DNA of 64,000 nt from JAEUKA01 sp035328405 (lineage in GTDB: Bacteria; Myxococcota_A; Polyangia; Palsa-1104; JAEUJZ01): NCBI GenBank assembly GCA_035328405.1, contig DAOLIT010000014.1, forward strand, positions 20,629-84,628, written 5' to 3'. A program made the position numbers and the translations under genes. Of the stretch, positions 1 through 8,791 are shown piece after piece; position 1 is the first letter of the stretch, and every line of letters begins with the position of its first letter. The notes below the pieces were generated by a model. The model did not search any database and was not told the DNA's origin. It saw nothing but the letters and a program-made list of their open reading frames with translations.

Positions 1-957
1 GGTTTAACGTTTCACCGAAACGGCCAGGATCTGGCTTTTACAGTCACTTCCGCACAGGCCACAGCCGATTCTTATTCTGTGAACATCCAAACCGGAAAAC
101 GCGAACGCTGGACGCAAAGCGAAAGCGGCGGTTTAAACCCAAACGAATGTGCGAAGCCTAGACTGGTGAAATGGCCGAGTTTCGATGGTCGCGAAATTTC
201 GGGTTTTTTGTATCTGCCGCCGAAAAAATTCACGGGAAAACGGCCCGTGATTGTCAACATCCACGGCGGACCCGAGGGCCAATTTCGGCCTGTGTTTTTG
301 GGTCGAATCAACTACTACCTGAATGAACTTGGCGTCGCTGTGTTGTTTCCAAATGTGCGTGGTTCGTCAGGATATGGAAAAACGTTTCTGAAGCTCGACA
401 ATGGCGATAAGCGTGAAGATTCCTACAAAGACGCGGAAGCCCTGTACAAATGGATCAAGACGCAGCCGGATATGGATGGGGAGCGTATCATGGTCACGGG
501 CGGAAGTTATGGCGGACACATGACGCTGGTTTCGGCAACGCATCACTCTGCGTTGATTCGTTGTGCATTGCCTGTTGTCGGCATGAGCAATTTGGTGACG
601 TTTTTGGAAAACACAGAAGGCTATCGTCGTGATTTGCGCCGCGTCGAGTATGGCGATGAGCGAGATCCGAAAATGCGAGCTTTTTTGAATCGGATTGCAC
701 CGCTCAATTTGGCTCAGAACGTGCGAAAACCGCTGTTTATCGTTCAAGGACAAAACGACCCGCGAGTGCCTGCGAGCGAAGCCGAGCAAATGATTCGGAC
801 GCTGAAACAAAACAATGTGCCAGCTTGGTATTTGCTGGCGAAAGACGAGGGGCACGGTTTCGCGAAGAAAAAGAACCAGGATTTCCAGTTCTACGCGACG
901 ATTTTGTTCGTCGAGGAATACCTGCTCAAGAACGACGTGAAGCGAGGTGCGCCTTGA
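1..957 (+). CDS. S9 family prolyl oligopeptidase, C-terminal part (5' end outside window)
   Basis: The frame is open from base 1, so the gene begins upstream; the GTG at 79 is internal. The first ~30 codons look like the end of the beta-propeller of acylaminoacyl-peptidase/prolyl oligopeptidase proteins, followed by the alpha/beta-hydrolase domain. Visible hallmarks are the oxyanion-hole motif NIHGGPEGQF, the nucleophile elbow GGSYGGH (Ser codon 505-507), the acid motif QGQNDPRVP and the catalytic His in DEGHGF. Expected role: serine peptidase cleaving short peptides. Whether it is exported is unknown because the N-terminus is missing. Its 3' end overlaps the convergent HMG-CoA lyase gene by 32 bp. 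Confidence 0.9.
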   Translation, partial: GLTFHRNGQDLAFTVTSAQATADSYSVNIQTGKRERWTQSESGGLNPNECAKPRLVKWPSFDGREISGFLYLPPKKFTGKRPVIVNIHGGPEGQFRPVFLGRINYYLNELGVAVLFPNVRGSSGYGKTFLKLDNGDKREDSYKDAEALYKWIKTQPDMDGERIMVTGGSYGGHMTLVSATHHSALIRCALPVVGMSNLVTFLENTEGYRRDLRRVEYGDERDPKMRAFLNRIAPLNLAQNVRKPLFIVQGQNDPRVPASEAEQMIRTLKQNNVPAWYLLAKDEGHGFAKKKNQDFQFYATILFVEEYLLKNDVKRGAP

Positions 958-1867
958 GGTATTTCGACGGAAGTTCGCGCCCGACGAGCGAGCTGATCTG
1001 ACGAGAGCAATCGACCAGCCGATCCAAGTTCACACCGGTTTCGACGCCCATCCCGTCCAGCATGTAAATCAAATCTTCCGTCGCCAAATTGCCGCTTGCG
1101 CCGGGTGCATACGGGCAACCGCCCAGACCGCCGAGCGCACTGTCCACGGTGGCGATGCCCAGTTGCAAACCGACGAGGACATTCGCGAGCGCGGTGCCTC
1201 GCGTGTCGTGAAAATGCAGCGCGAGCTGGTCTTTTTGCGAAACCTGCTCAAGCCGCACAAGCACGTCAGCGACCTGCCGAGGCGTTGCGACGCCGATGGT
1301 GTCTCCGAGCGAAACTTGATACGCGCCCATGTTGAGCAACGTCTCGACGAGTTCCACGGTGGCTTCCGGGGCGACGAGCCCTTCATACGGACAGCCATAC
1401 ACCGTCGAGACATAGGCTCGCACGCGGACACCGGCTTGCTTGGCGGGCGGAATCACGTCGGCAAACGCGGCCAGCGTCTCGGCGCGTGTTTTGTTGATGT
1501 TTTTCTTGTTGTGCGTTTCCGAGGCGGACAAAAACACGGCGATTTCAGAGAGACCGGCTGAAAGCGCGGTATCGAGCCCTCGCCGGTTCGGAACCAGGCA
1601 CGAATACGTCACGCCGAGCCGTTTCGTCATCCCGCGCGCGACCTCGCTTGCGTCGGCAAGTTGCGGAATCCACTTGGGATTTACAAAGGACGTGATCTCG
1701 ATGTGCGACAGGCCCGTCTGCGAAAGCGCGTGAATGAGCGCGATTTTGTCCTCGGTCGGAATCATGCGCGGCTCGTTTTGCAGACCATCGCGCGGGCCGA
1801 CTTCGTACACCGTCACTTTCGACGGTAAACCGGCAAAAAGCGGCGGCGTGTGAGGTTGCGAAGCCAT
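926..1867 (-). CDS. mvaB: Hydroxymethylglutaryl-CoA lyase
   Basis: 313 aa, the usual length for the HMGL family. The TIM-barrel N-terminus carries YEVGPRDGLQNE, with the Arg-Asp metal/catalytic pair. Later come LHFHDTRGTA (metal-binding His) and the diagnostic glycine-rich loop GGLGGCPYAPGASGN with the catalytic Cys. The reaction cleaves HMG-CoA to acetyl-CoA and acetoacetate in leucine degradation or ketone metabolism. The ATG lies 4 bp after the rnc stop on the same strand, so the two are probably co-transcribed, although no functional link is evident. The 3' end overlaps the S9 peptidase gene tail to tail. Confidence 0.93.
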   Translation of the reverse strand: MASQPHTPPLFAGLPSKVTVYEVGPRDGLQNEPRMIPTEDKIALIHALSQTGLSHIEITSFVNPKWIPQLADASEVARGMTKRLGVTYSCLVPNRRGLDTALSAGLSEIAVFLSASETHNKKNINKTRAETLAAFADVIPPAKQAGVRVRAYVSTVYGCPYEGLVAPEATVELVETLLNMGAYQVSLGDTIGVATPRQVADVLVRLEQVSQKDQLALHFHDTRGTALANVLVGLQLGIATVDSALGGLGGCPYAPGASGNLATEDLIYMLDGMGVETGVNLDRLVDCSRQISSLVGRELPSKYLKAHLASRRS

Positions 1868-1871
1868 GCGC

Positions 1872-2603
1872 TCAGTCTAGCTCGATTGCAGACGACTCGG
1901 CATCGAGCCTTTGCAACGCTTGTTTGGCGGCTTGAAGTTCGGCTTCCCGCTTGCTGCGACCCTCGCCGCGCCCCATTTCAAAATCCTCGACGAAAACAGC
2001 GACGACGAAAACACGTTCATGATCCGGCCCGTCGCTCGAGACAATTTGGTATCGGGGCCGGTCTTTTTTTTGGGCCTGAATCCGTTCTTGCAGCGCCGAT
2101 TTGAAATCGAGCGTGCGGCTTGCCGCGACCCGTGCAATTTCCGCCGACAAAAGCCGCCGAGCGACGGCCAACACCGCAGAAAAACCCGCATCGCGATACA
2201 GCGCACCGAACAGTGCCTCGAATGCATCCGCCAAAAGCGAGGGCTTTTTTCGTCCGCCATTCATTTCTTCGCCCCGGCCCAGCCGCAAGAAGCGCCCGAG
2301 CTCGATTTCGTTTGCAAAACGCGCAAGCCGGGCTTCGCTGACCAATTGGGAACGCAGCAGCGTGAGCACACCCTCGGAATGCGATGCATCGTCGTTTTCC
2401 ATCAGCAAATGCGTCACGGCAAGCTGAAGCACCGCATCGCCCAAAAATTCGAGCAACTGGTTGTCCGGCAATGGCGGCGCGTGTTCGTTTGCAAAACTGC
2501 GGTGAGACAACGCCACAAGAAGCAGCGAACGATCCGAAAACGTATGTCCCACATACCCTTCCAATGTGGGCAAAAGTTGTTCTGTGTCGAGAGAACCTTC
2601 CAC
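1872..2603 (-). CDS. rnc: Ribonuclease III
   Basis: 243 aa. The RNase III signature LEFLGDAVLQLAVTHLL lies near residues 48-64. The second metal-site segment DAFEALFGALYRDAGF provides the conserved Asp and Glu. A C-terminal double-stranded RNA-binding domain (about residues 160-235) includes SKREAELQAAKQAL. The enzyme cleaves dsRNA during rRNA and mRNA processing. The start is a GTG at 2601-2603, which keeps the usual short N-terminal lead before the catalytic domain. It is the first gene of a two-gene unit with HMG-CoA lyase and is divergent from the VWA-FHA gene. Confidence 0.95.
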   Translation of the reverse strand: MEGSLDTEQLLPTLEGYVGHTFSDRSLLLVALSHRSFANEHAPPLPDNQLLEFLGDAVLQLAVTHLLMENDDASHSEGVLTLLRSQLVSEARLARFANEIELGRFLRLGRGEEMNGGRKKPSLLADAFEALFGALYRDAGFSAVLAVARRLLSAEIARVAASRTLDFKSALQERIQAQKKDRPRYQIVSSDGPDHERVFVVAVFVEDFEMGRGEGRSKREAELQAAKQALQRLDAESSAIELD

Positions 2604-2666
2604 TCGCCGCTTATATCAAAGTTTCAAGCCAACAAACTTGCGCGGACGCGGGTTGAGAGGCGGCGG

Positions 2667-2686
2667 GCTCATCGGATACGATGAGC
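2667..2686 (+). promoter_or_regulatory. 8-bp inverted repeat abutting the VWA-FHA start
   Basis: GCTCATCG and CGATGAGC flank a GATA loop and end 4 bp before the ATG at 2691. The repeat covers the place where a Shine-Dalgarno sequence would lie, and no strong one is otherwise visible. It could be an operator or a leader hairpin controlling translation; this is inference from position only. Confidence 0.35.
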
Positions 2687-2690
2687 GAGC

Positions 2691-4187
2691 ATGAAAAGAG
2701 GCTTGGCGTTGCGGGCTCTTTGCGCGGTGCGCGTCCTTTTGGCGTGGCTCGTGTGCGCCGCCGTGAGCCAAACCGCCAGCGCCAGCAAGCCGCGTTGCCG
2801 ACTCGAACGAGTGGATTTGTCCGATTTTGACCAAGGTCATTTGGTTCGCGTGACCAGCGGCGTGGTCGAGCTGGAAGGGCAAGTGAACACGGAACGGCCC
2901 GCGCAATCCTGCCGTTTGCTGGTGAACGGCAAAGCGGTGGCGAAACCGGACAAAGCCGAACCGTTCGACAAAGCGGGCCACGAGCTGTATCTCGTGCTCG
3001 CCGTCGAGGTGTCCGCGTTGTACGAGCCGTCCTTCGACAAAATCAAAGAAACGCTGAACGAATTTTTGGACACGATGCCGCCGAAAACGCGCGTCAAGTT
3101 GATCAAATTCGGTTACGAGCTGGAACCGACGCCGCTTTTTATGCCGCCCGGTGCGGTCAAGCAGGCCATCGAAGACATCAGCCCCGATGACCAAGGCGAC
3201 GTGCAGCTTCTGAACGCCATTCAGGCCGGGCTGGTCGCGCTCAACAAAGTGCAGCCGGGCAAAGATGCGAGCGGGCAAAGTTTGCCGCCGCCGCGCAAAG
3301 CGATTGTTGTTTTGTCCGACGGCATGAATCAGCTCATGGATCGCAAGACGTTTCGTCGCATGGCCGAGGTGCTGCGCCAGTCCGGTGTGCCGCTGTTTCC
3401 GGTGGCGTTTTCGCCGCGTGACGACCGAGGGCCGCTTCTGAACCTGGGCGAATTGGCGAAACGGTCGTTTGGGACGTTTCGTTGGGCCCAAAAAGACGAC
3501 GACTTAAAAGAGCAATTTCAAAACCTGGCCGAGGAAATCAAAAAGACGCACGTTTTTCATTTCTCGGCGAAAAAACTCAAACTCGACGCCCTCCGCGCCG
3601 CGCAATTTTCGATTCAGTGCCAAGAACTCAAATCCAACGTGCTCACGCAGCCGGGTGTCCCGCCGGAAAAACCGAGTACGTGGTGGAAATGGCTGTTGGG
3701 CATTGTGCTGACGCTGGTTGGTTTGTGGGGAGCCGCGCAAGGCGCGCTGTTTGTGCTGCGGCGCAAGGCGCAAAAGATGGGCGTTTTGGGTCAACCGGAC
3801 GCGCAGCCGACGCTCTCAAACCAAGTGCCGCCGGGCGCTCCGACACAGCTTCTGGGGTATCCGACGATGAAAGGCAACCGCATCATCGAGGCGCAGCTCA
3901 TCGGCATCGGTGCGCTCGCGGGGCAGCGCCGAAACGTCGATCAAGCGATGATCATCGGGCGTTCCGTCGGCGGTTCGAGCAATTGGCAAATCACCACCGA
4001 CGACAGCCTTGGCCCAAGCCACTGCGAAATCCGCCGCGAACCGAACGGATATTGGTTGATCGACTACGGTTCTCCGTCGGGTTGTTTCGTCAACGAACAC
4101 CGCATCATCAGTCGGCAACTTCTGAACGACGGCGACCTCGTGCGGTTCGGTGCCGGGACGCAGGTCAAGTTCCGGCTGGAAGACTGA
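2691..4187 (+). CDS. Membrane-anchored VWA domain protein with C-terminal FHA domain
   Basis: 498 aa. An N-terminal signal sequence (about residues 1-31) precedes an extracytoplasmic VWA-type domain (about 98-280) with the beta-strand LYLVLAVEVSAL and the later strand IVVLSDGMN. The MIDAS first Asp is replaced by Glu, so metal binding may be altered. A single transmembrane helix (WKWLLGIVLTLVGLWG, about 330-350) is followed by a cytoplasmic FHA domain (about 419-498) with GRS, SHCEI and VNEHRI motifs. FHA domains bind phosphothreonine, so this protein could link an envelope event to Ser/Thr kinases such as the two encoded in this window. Its 3' end overlaps the next gene by 23 bp, tail to tail. 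Confidence 0.85.
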   Translation: MKRGLALRALCAVRVLLAWLVCAAVSQTASASKPRCRLERVDLSDFDQGHLVRVTSGVVELEGQVNTERPAQSCRLLVNGKAVAKPDKAEPFDKAGHELYLVLAVEVSALYEPSFDKIKETLNEFLDTMPPKTRVKLIKFGYELEPTPLFMPPGAVKQAIEDISPDDQGDVQLLNAIQAGLVALNKVQPGKDASGQSLPPPRKAIVVLSDGMNQLMDRKTFRRMAEVLRQSGVPLFPVAFSPRDDRGPLLNLGELAKRSFGTFRWAQKDDDLKEQFQNLAEEIKKTHVFHFSAKKLKLDALRAAQFSIQCQELKSNVLTQPGVPPEKPSTWWKWLLGIVLTLVGLWGAAQGALFVLRRKAQKMGVLGQPDAQPTLSNQVPPGAPTQLLGYPTMKGNRIIEAQLIGIGALAGQRRNVDQAMIIGRSVGGSSNWQITTDDSLGPSHCEIRREPNGYWLIDYGSPSGCFVNEHRIISRQLLNDGDLVRFGAGTQVKFRLED

Positions 4188-7100
4188 CGCGCCCGAGCTG
4201 AAGAAGCCGTGCAATCCACAACGCCGCCAGTTTTTCCGCGACGCTGTTTTGGCGCAGCCGCGTGTGCAAGTGCGGCCAATCCACGCGGTCGAGCGGTTGG
4301 TCTTGATTCACGCAGCTATACACGACCGTTTCTTGCCCTGTCGCTGGGTCTCGGTGTTTTTGCAGACATTGTGCGCAAATCTCCTTCATCATGCACTGCA
4401 TCGGAGAGTTGATGCTCCCGATCGCGACCGCCGACGGATTCAGCACGTCGCGGAGCACCGTGTGCCGCGCTCTCGTGATCGCCGCCATCATTTTGTCCGA
4501 GCCAATCACCAACAGTCGGCTGACCGATTGCAGCGAAAACGGCTCGGGCTGCGCACTCAACCGACCTTGCCCATACGCCATCAGCGCATCGACCAAATTG
4601 CCCACGAACAGCCGGTCTTGCGGCCTGCTCGGCGCGAGCGGCGAATCCGGCGGCGGCGTCACATCGCAGCAAAAAACCACTTGGTCCGTGTGCGCCAAAA
4701 TCGCGTCTTTGTGGAACAAGTCCGAGGGCTGTTTGTAGCCCGCGAAATACAGCACCCGACAGCCGTTCTGTTTCAGGGCCGCCGCGATGGAAAACAGCAC
4801 CGCGTTGCCCAGGCCGCCACCGACCAGGCACACCGTTTCGTTGCGCGGAATTTCGGTTGGCGTTCCCGTCGGACCGAGCAGCACGACCGGTTCCCCAGGA
4901 CGCAACCGTTGGCACAGGCTCGAGCTGCCTCCCATTTCCAACACAATGAGCGACAAAATCCCCGTTTGTGGGTCTGCGTGCGCGCCTGTAAGTGCCAGAC
5001 CTTCCATGAGCAGGCGCGTTCCGTCGATGACTTCCGCGTGGGTTTCAAAATTTTGCAGTCGAAAAAATTGCCCTGGCCGAAACTGGGCCGCCGCCTGCGG
5101 AGCGTGAACCTTTACTTCGACGATGTTGGGTGTTAGGCGCGCGACCGAAACCACCGTCGGGCACAAATCGTGGCGCACGGCATCTCGAAACGCTGACCAG
5201 GCCGCATTTTTGTGCTGTTGCGAGGCACCTGGCGCGTCTGTGTTCGCCTCGGTTTCGGCGGTCTGGATCGCGTCCGAAAACAGCGCCGCCACTTGCGGAT
5301 ACCCAAACAGAGCCGACGCCATCGCTCGCACGACCGCTCCGGCAAAACGTGGGTGATTGTCGCCGTAATACGACACAAACCGACCGTCTTTCTCATACGA
5401 AGTGAACACGCCGTTCGGATCGGGAGACAGCGCAAAACCGGCCTCTCGGCGGTCGCACCGATGCGGTGTGAAATACCCTCCGCGCCCGAGTTTTGCGGTT
5501 CCGGGGTGTTCCGTTTCGTACATCGTGTTCGGGCTCGTTCCGGCGGCGACGCACAGCGTTTTGGCGGGCAGTTCCACGCAATCGCCCGCGTCCACGTAGC
5601 CCTGTTCGGTTTGCACCTGGCGCGAAAAACGCACTGCCGAAAGCGCGCCCCACTCGTCGGTCAGCGTGGCCACGGGATTCAGTTTTTCAAGCAGGAAAAT
5701 GCCTTCTTCCAGGCATTTTTCGACTTCTTCGTGGTTTAGCCGGTACGCGGGCGAATCCAGCAGACTTTTTCTGTACACCAGCGACACGCCGCCAAACTGC
5801 CGCACCAGCGGAGCAAACCTGGGCAACCGGTTTTCCTGCTGCGCCTGCTCGCGCTGTTGTCGAAAGGCGCGCCCGTGTTCCAGCCACGCCGAGAGGATTT
5901 GTCGTTCCTCGGCGTCAAATCGCGCCAGCAGCGTGGTTTCGTCCGCCTCGTGGCACAGCGTTTCCCATCGCGCGAGCACTTTTTCCGTTTGCACCACGTA
6001 GTACGCCGAAAGTTCCGTCGCTGTGTCGATGGCCGTCAGACCTCCGCCGATGACCATCGCTGGAAGCCGCACCTGCAAGTTCGCCAGCGTGTCCTTGCGA
6101 AACGCGCCCGAAAGTTGCAAACCCATCAAAAAGTCGCTCGACTGCCGCATCCCTCGGCACAGGTTGCCTTCCATGCGGATGAGCGTCGGTTTGCCGGCAC
6201 CTGTCGCCAGCGCCACATGGTCAAAACCGAGCCGCCAGGCGTCCTCCAGCGTCAAGGTACCCCCAAAACGCACACCTCCCACAAAGCACACCAGCGGTTC
6301 GCGCAAAAGCGACAGATACAGAAGCGACAGAAAATTTTTGTCCCATCGCACCGTGATGCCGTATTCGGACACGCCTCCAAAACCCAGCACGACCCGCGCG
6401 TCGAGCGGTTTTTGCAGCTCGGCAAGGTTTTGCACCGGCCTTGGCAAAACACCGCGCGCAAGGTCACCGGTTTGTTCTTTCGGCAACGGTTCGAGCTTCA
6501 GGCCGTCGATGCCCACGACCGCAAAACCCTCGCGCACAAGGTGGTGAACCAGCGTGTATCCCGCCGGACCCAGCCCGACCACCAGCACCTTTTTGCCGTT
6601 GTGAGGCAGTGGAAAAGGCCGCGTTTTCGACAGCGGATTCCAGCGCAGGAGCAACCCGTACAGCTCGACGCCCCACGGAAGTTTCAGCACATCCACCAGC
6701 ACCGACGTTTCGATTTCCGGGATGTTGATCGGCACCTGTTTTTGGAACACGCACGCCGTCATGCAGTCGTTGCAAATCCGGTGTCCGGTCCCCGCACACA
6801 TCGGATTGTCGAGCATGACAAGCGCCAGCGCACCCAGCGGATCGCCCGCCAGCCGCCGCGCATTCATTTCCGAAATTTTCTCGTGCAGCGGACAACCCGA
6901 CAGGCTCACGCCGAGCGCATTTTTTTTCAGCGTGCCCTGTTTGTCCCAAAGCCCTTTTTGACACGAGTCTTTGTTGCGTTCGTGGCACAGCAGGCACGCT
7001 TCGACTTCCTCGCTGACCGCATGACGCGTTTTTCGCGGGTCCGTCAGACCAAAACCGTCGCGCGCCCGCTCTTGTTCGGGCAAACCGGCCATGGCTTCGG

Positions 7101-7479
7101 GCAGCGCCGGGTCAGGCCGGACGGTGGGCAACTGCGTCTGTTTGTTCGCGCGCCGTTTGCTCGCGTCCGTTTTTTCGCGAAACAGCGCGGCGTCGATTTC
7201 CGCTTGTTGCACAAACGCCTCGCACGGTTTCGCAATGTCGGGAAACAGGCGTGTCAAAAACGGCGTCATCGTTGCGGCAAGCTCGCACAACAGCGCGGAA
7301 AGCTCGGTCGGAGAAAACGCAGCGCCCGCTTGGTACGCCGCGTACTTTTGCGAAAGAACCGGGTCCAGTTCCCGTCGCCAAATGTCGTGTAACCTGCGCA
7401 AACCGTGCGGCGAAAACAAGTCCGCGTACACAAAACCCGGAATGCCCAAAACCAACGCAGTCTGCGAGGTCGTGACCAT
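4165..7479 (-). CDS. Large FAD/NAD(P) iron-sulfur oxidoreductase, GltD/NfnL-like fused to PyrK/NfnS-like module
   Basis: 1104 aa. After a ~150-residue N-terminal extension comes a cysteine-rich segment with Cys at about 162, 165, 173, 196, 228, 236, 239 and 243, resembling the two [4Fe-4S] sites of the glutamate synthase small subunit/NfnL. Next are an FAD dinucleotide fold (VVGLGPAGYT, about 300) and a second NAD(P) fold (AMVIGGGLTAID). The C-terminal ~330 residues resemble ferredoxin-NADP reductase/PyrK: FAD site FRPGQFFRLQ, nucleotide site VCLVGGGLGNA, then a [2Fe-2S] cluster motif (QCMMKEICAQC plus a later Cys). This is the NfnL and NfnS arrangement on one chain, so transhydrogenation or flavin-based bifurcation is possible. 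The physiological acceptor is unknown. Confidence 0.75.
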   Translation of the reverse strand: MVTTSQTALVLGIPGFVYADLFSPHGLRRLHDIWRRELDPVLSQKYAAYQAGAAFSPTELSALLCELAATMTPFLTRLFPDIAKPCEAFVQQAEIDAALFREKTDASKRRANKQTQLPTVRPDPALPEAMAGLPEQERARDGFGLTDPRKTRHAVSEEVEACLLCHERNKDSCQKGLWDKQGTLKKNALGVSLSGCPLHEKISEMNARRLAGDPLGALALVMLDNPMCAGTGHRICNDCMTACVFQKQVPINIPEIETSVLVDVLKLPWGVELYGLLLRWNPLSKTRPFPLPHNGKKVLVVGLGPAGYTLVHHLVREGFAVVGIDGLKLEPLPKEQTGDLARGVLPRPVQNLAELQKPLDARVVLGFGGVSEYGITVRWDKNFLSLLYLSLLREPLVCFVGGVRFGGTLTLEDAWRLGFDHVALATGAGKPTLIRMEGNLCRGMRQSSDFLMGLQLSGAFRKDTLANLQVRLPAMVIGGGLTAIDTATELSAYYVVQTEKVLARWETLCHEADETTLLARFDAEERQILSAWLEHGRAFRQQREQAQQENRLPRFAPLVRQFGGVSLVYRKSLLDSPAYRLNHEEVEKCLEEGIFLLEKLNPVATLTDEWGALSAVRFSRQVQTEQGYVDAGDCVELPAKTLCVAAGTSPNTMYETEHPGTAKLGRGGYFTPHRCDRREAGFALSPDPNGVFTSYEKDGRFVSYYGDNHPRFAGAVVRAMASALFGYPQVAALFSDAIQTAETEANTDAPGASQQHKNAAWSAFRDAVRHDLCPTVVSVARLTPNIVEVKVHAPQAAAQFRPGQFFRLQNFETHAEVIDGTRLLMEGLALTGAHADPQTGILSLIVLEMGGSSSLCQRLRPGEPVVLLGPTGTPTEIPRNETVCLVGGGLGNAVLFSIAAALKQNGCRVLYFAGYKQPSDLFHKDAILAHTDQVVFCCDVTPPPDSPLAPSRPQDRLFVGNLVDALMAYGQGRLSAQPEPFSLQSVSRLLVIGSDKMMAAITRARHTVLRDVLNPSAVAIGSINSPMQCMMKEICAQCLQKHRDPATGQETVVYSCVNQDQPLDRVDWPHLHTRLRQNSVAEKLAALWIARLLQLGRVSLPAGT

Positions 7480-7488
7480 GGTGTGTTC

Positions 7489-8268
7489 CTATTTGTTTTT
7501 TCGGAAGAACGTCACACGCGACAGGGAAAGCGGCGTTTTCGGCTGATCGTTTTTGTCCGTGTCTTTGCGGCTCAGCGTCCCGAGCAGCGGCAACCCGTCG
7601 CAGGTTCCAAACACCGTGTGTTTCCCCGCAAGCCACGTTGTCGGTTTCAGCGTCACAAAAAACTGCGAACCCGCCGTGCCCAAGCCGCGCGAAGCCATCG
7701 CCAGTGAGCCGCCTGCCTCGAAACGATGTTCTGGGTGGATTTCGTCCGGCAGGACAAAACCCGGCTCGCCCGTGCCCGGCGCGAACATGCAGAGCGCATC
7801 GCCGAAACACTTTGGATCACCGGCTTGAATCAGCACGTCAGCCACCGTTCGATGCACGAGCAGGCCGTCGTACAGCGGTTTTTTCACCCACGTTTTGGAA
7901 TGCGGGTCTTTCCAGGCCACAAGACCACGCGCCAGGCCAACGAACGCCGCGACCGCTTGCGGGGCTTTGTCGGGAAACAGCTCGCACAGCACCGAACCGA
8001 GCGGTTTGCCTTCGCTTGAAAACGCGAGCTGGGCATACAGCGCGCCCTGTCCTTTCAAACCCGCGAGCGAAGCCGACAAAGACAACGGAGGCGTCGTCGG
8101 TTCCACTTCCTTCTGCGCCGAATGTTGCGCGGAATGTTGCGCCGACGTTCCCGCCGGGTTTTGCCCGGCTTGCGGAGATTCTGCGCCCGCGTTTTGCGCT
8201 TCCATCAAAAGGAACACACCTGCCGACAAGCTCATCGGCAAACCCAGCCGCCTTGCAAACCTGCGCAT
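7489..8268 (-). CDS. Exported cyclophilin-type peptidyl-prolyl cis-trans isomerase
   Basis: 259 aa from the ATG at 8268. The frame is open to 8325, but 8268 has a good ribosome site (AAGGAAAG about 7 nt upstream), follows the preceding stop by 13 bp, and starts a signal peptide (RRFARRLGLPMSLSAGVFLL). The cyclophilin core shows the catalytic Arg in LVHRTVADVLIQAGDP, GSQFFVTL, and WLAGKHTVFG with the late His. Expected to act in the periplasm on prolyl bonds of folding proteins. It is the last gene of a three-gene run with a DUF192 lipoprotein and a TPR protein. Confidence 0.88.
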   Translation of the reverse strand: MRRFARRLGLPMSLSAGVFLLMEAQNAGAESPQAGQNPAGTSAQHSAQHSAQKEVEPTTPPLSLSASLAGLKGQGALYAQLAFSSEGKPLGSVLCELFPDKAPQAVAAFVGLARGLVAWKDPHSKTWVKKPLYDGLLVHRTVADVLIQAGDPKCFGDALCMFAPGTGEPGFVLPDEIHPEHRFEAGGSLAMASRGLGTAGSQFFVTLKPTTWLAGKHTVFGTCDGLPLLGTLSRKDTDKNDQPKTPLSLSRVTFFRKNK

Positions 8269-8281
8269 CGTCCGTCTTTCC

Positions 8282-8791
8282 TTATTGTTTCGAGCCCTCG
8301 ACGTGCAGAAATTCGGCTCGCGCACCGATCGTCACGCCGTGTTTTCTCGCTTCACCGCCCGCGACTTCGACGACGTATTGCGCAAGCTGGTCTGGGCCTC
8401 GACTCGTCTGGTCGTGCGGAATCGTGTTTTCCTCGACGCCGACGACGACCTTGCGCGCGTTCAAAAACACCATGTCGAGCGGAATGTACGTGTTGCGCAT
8501 CCAAAAGCGGCGCAGCTCTTCCACATCGAACAGAAACAACATGCCGGTGTTTTGAGGCAGTTCGCGCCGATACATCAAACCGCGCGCTCGGGTTTCGTCG
8601 GTTTTTGCAACCTCGACCGAAACGGCCCACGGCGCACCACCCGTCGCTGGATAAAACACGACGGTCGATTCTTGGGGCAACGGTGGAACCGCATTGGCAA
8701 CCGGCGCAGGTTTGCTGCAACCGGCAGCACTCGCCACTGCAAACAAAACGGCAGCACAAAAGCCGGTGTGGAATCGAGCGCGCTTCTGCAT
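8282..8791 (-). CDS. DUF192 family lipoprotein
   Basis: 169 aa. The N-terminal signal ends in a lipobox-like sequence (VASAAGC, Cys at residue 25), so lipidation is expected. The remainder is a DUF192 domain recognised by RGLMYRRELPQNTGMLF, FWMRNTYIPLDMVFL and a final beta-strand region. The family has no established biochemical function. The ATG directly follows the stop codon of the upstream TPR gene with no gap, and the cyclophilin gene begins 13 bp after its stop. Translational coupling of the three envelope proteins is likely. Confidence 0.85.
   Translation of the reverse strand: MQKRARFHTGFCAAVLFAVASAAGCSKPAPVANAVPPLPQESTVVFYPATGGAPWAVSVEVAKTDETRARGLMYRRELPQNTGMLFLFDVEELRRFWMRNTYIPLDMVFLNARKVVVGVEENTIPHDQTSRGPDQLAQYVVEVAGGEARKHGVTIGARAEFLHVEGSKQ

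Noticed and set aside
4150..5136. Plus-strand frames opposite the 1104-aa oxidoreductase (several, up to 511 aa)
   Set aside because: Arg/His-rich shadow translations typical of the complement of GC-rich genes; the minus strand has clear cofactor motifs.
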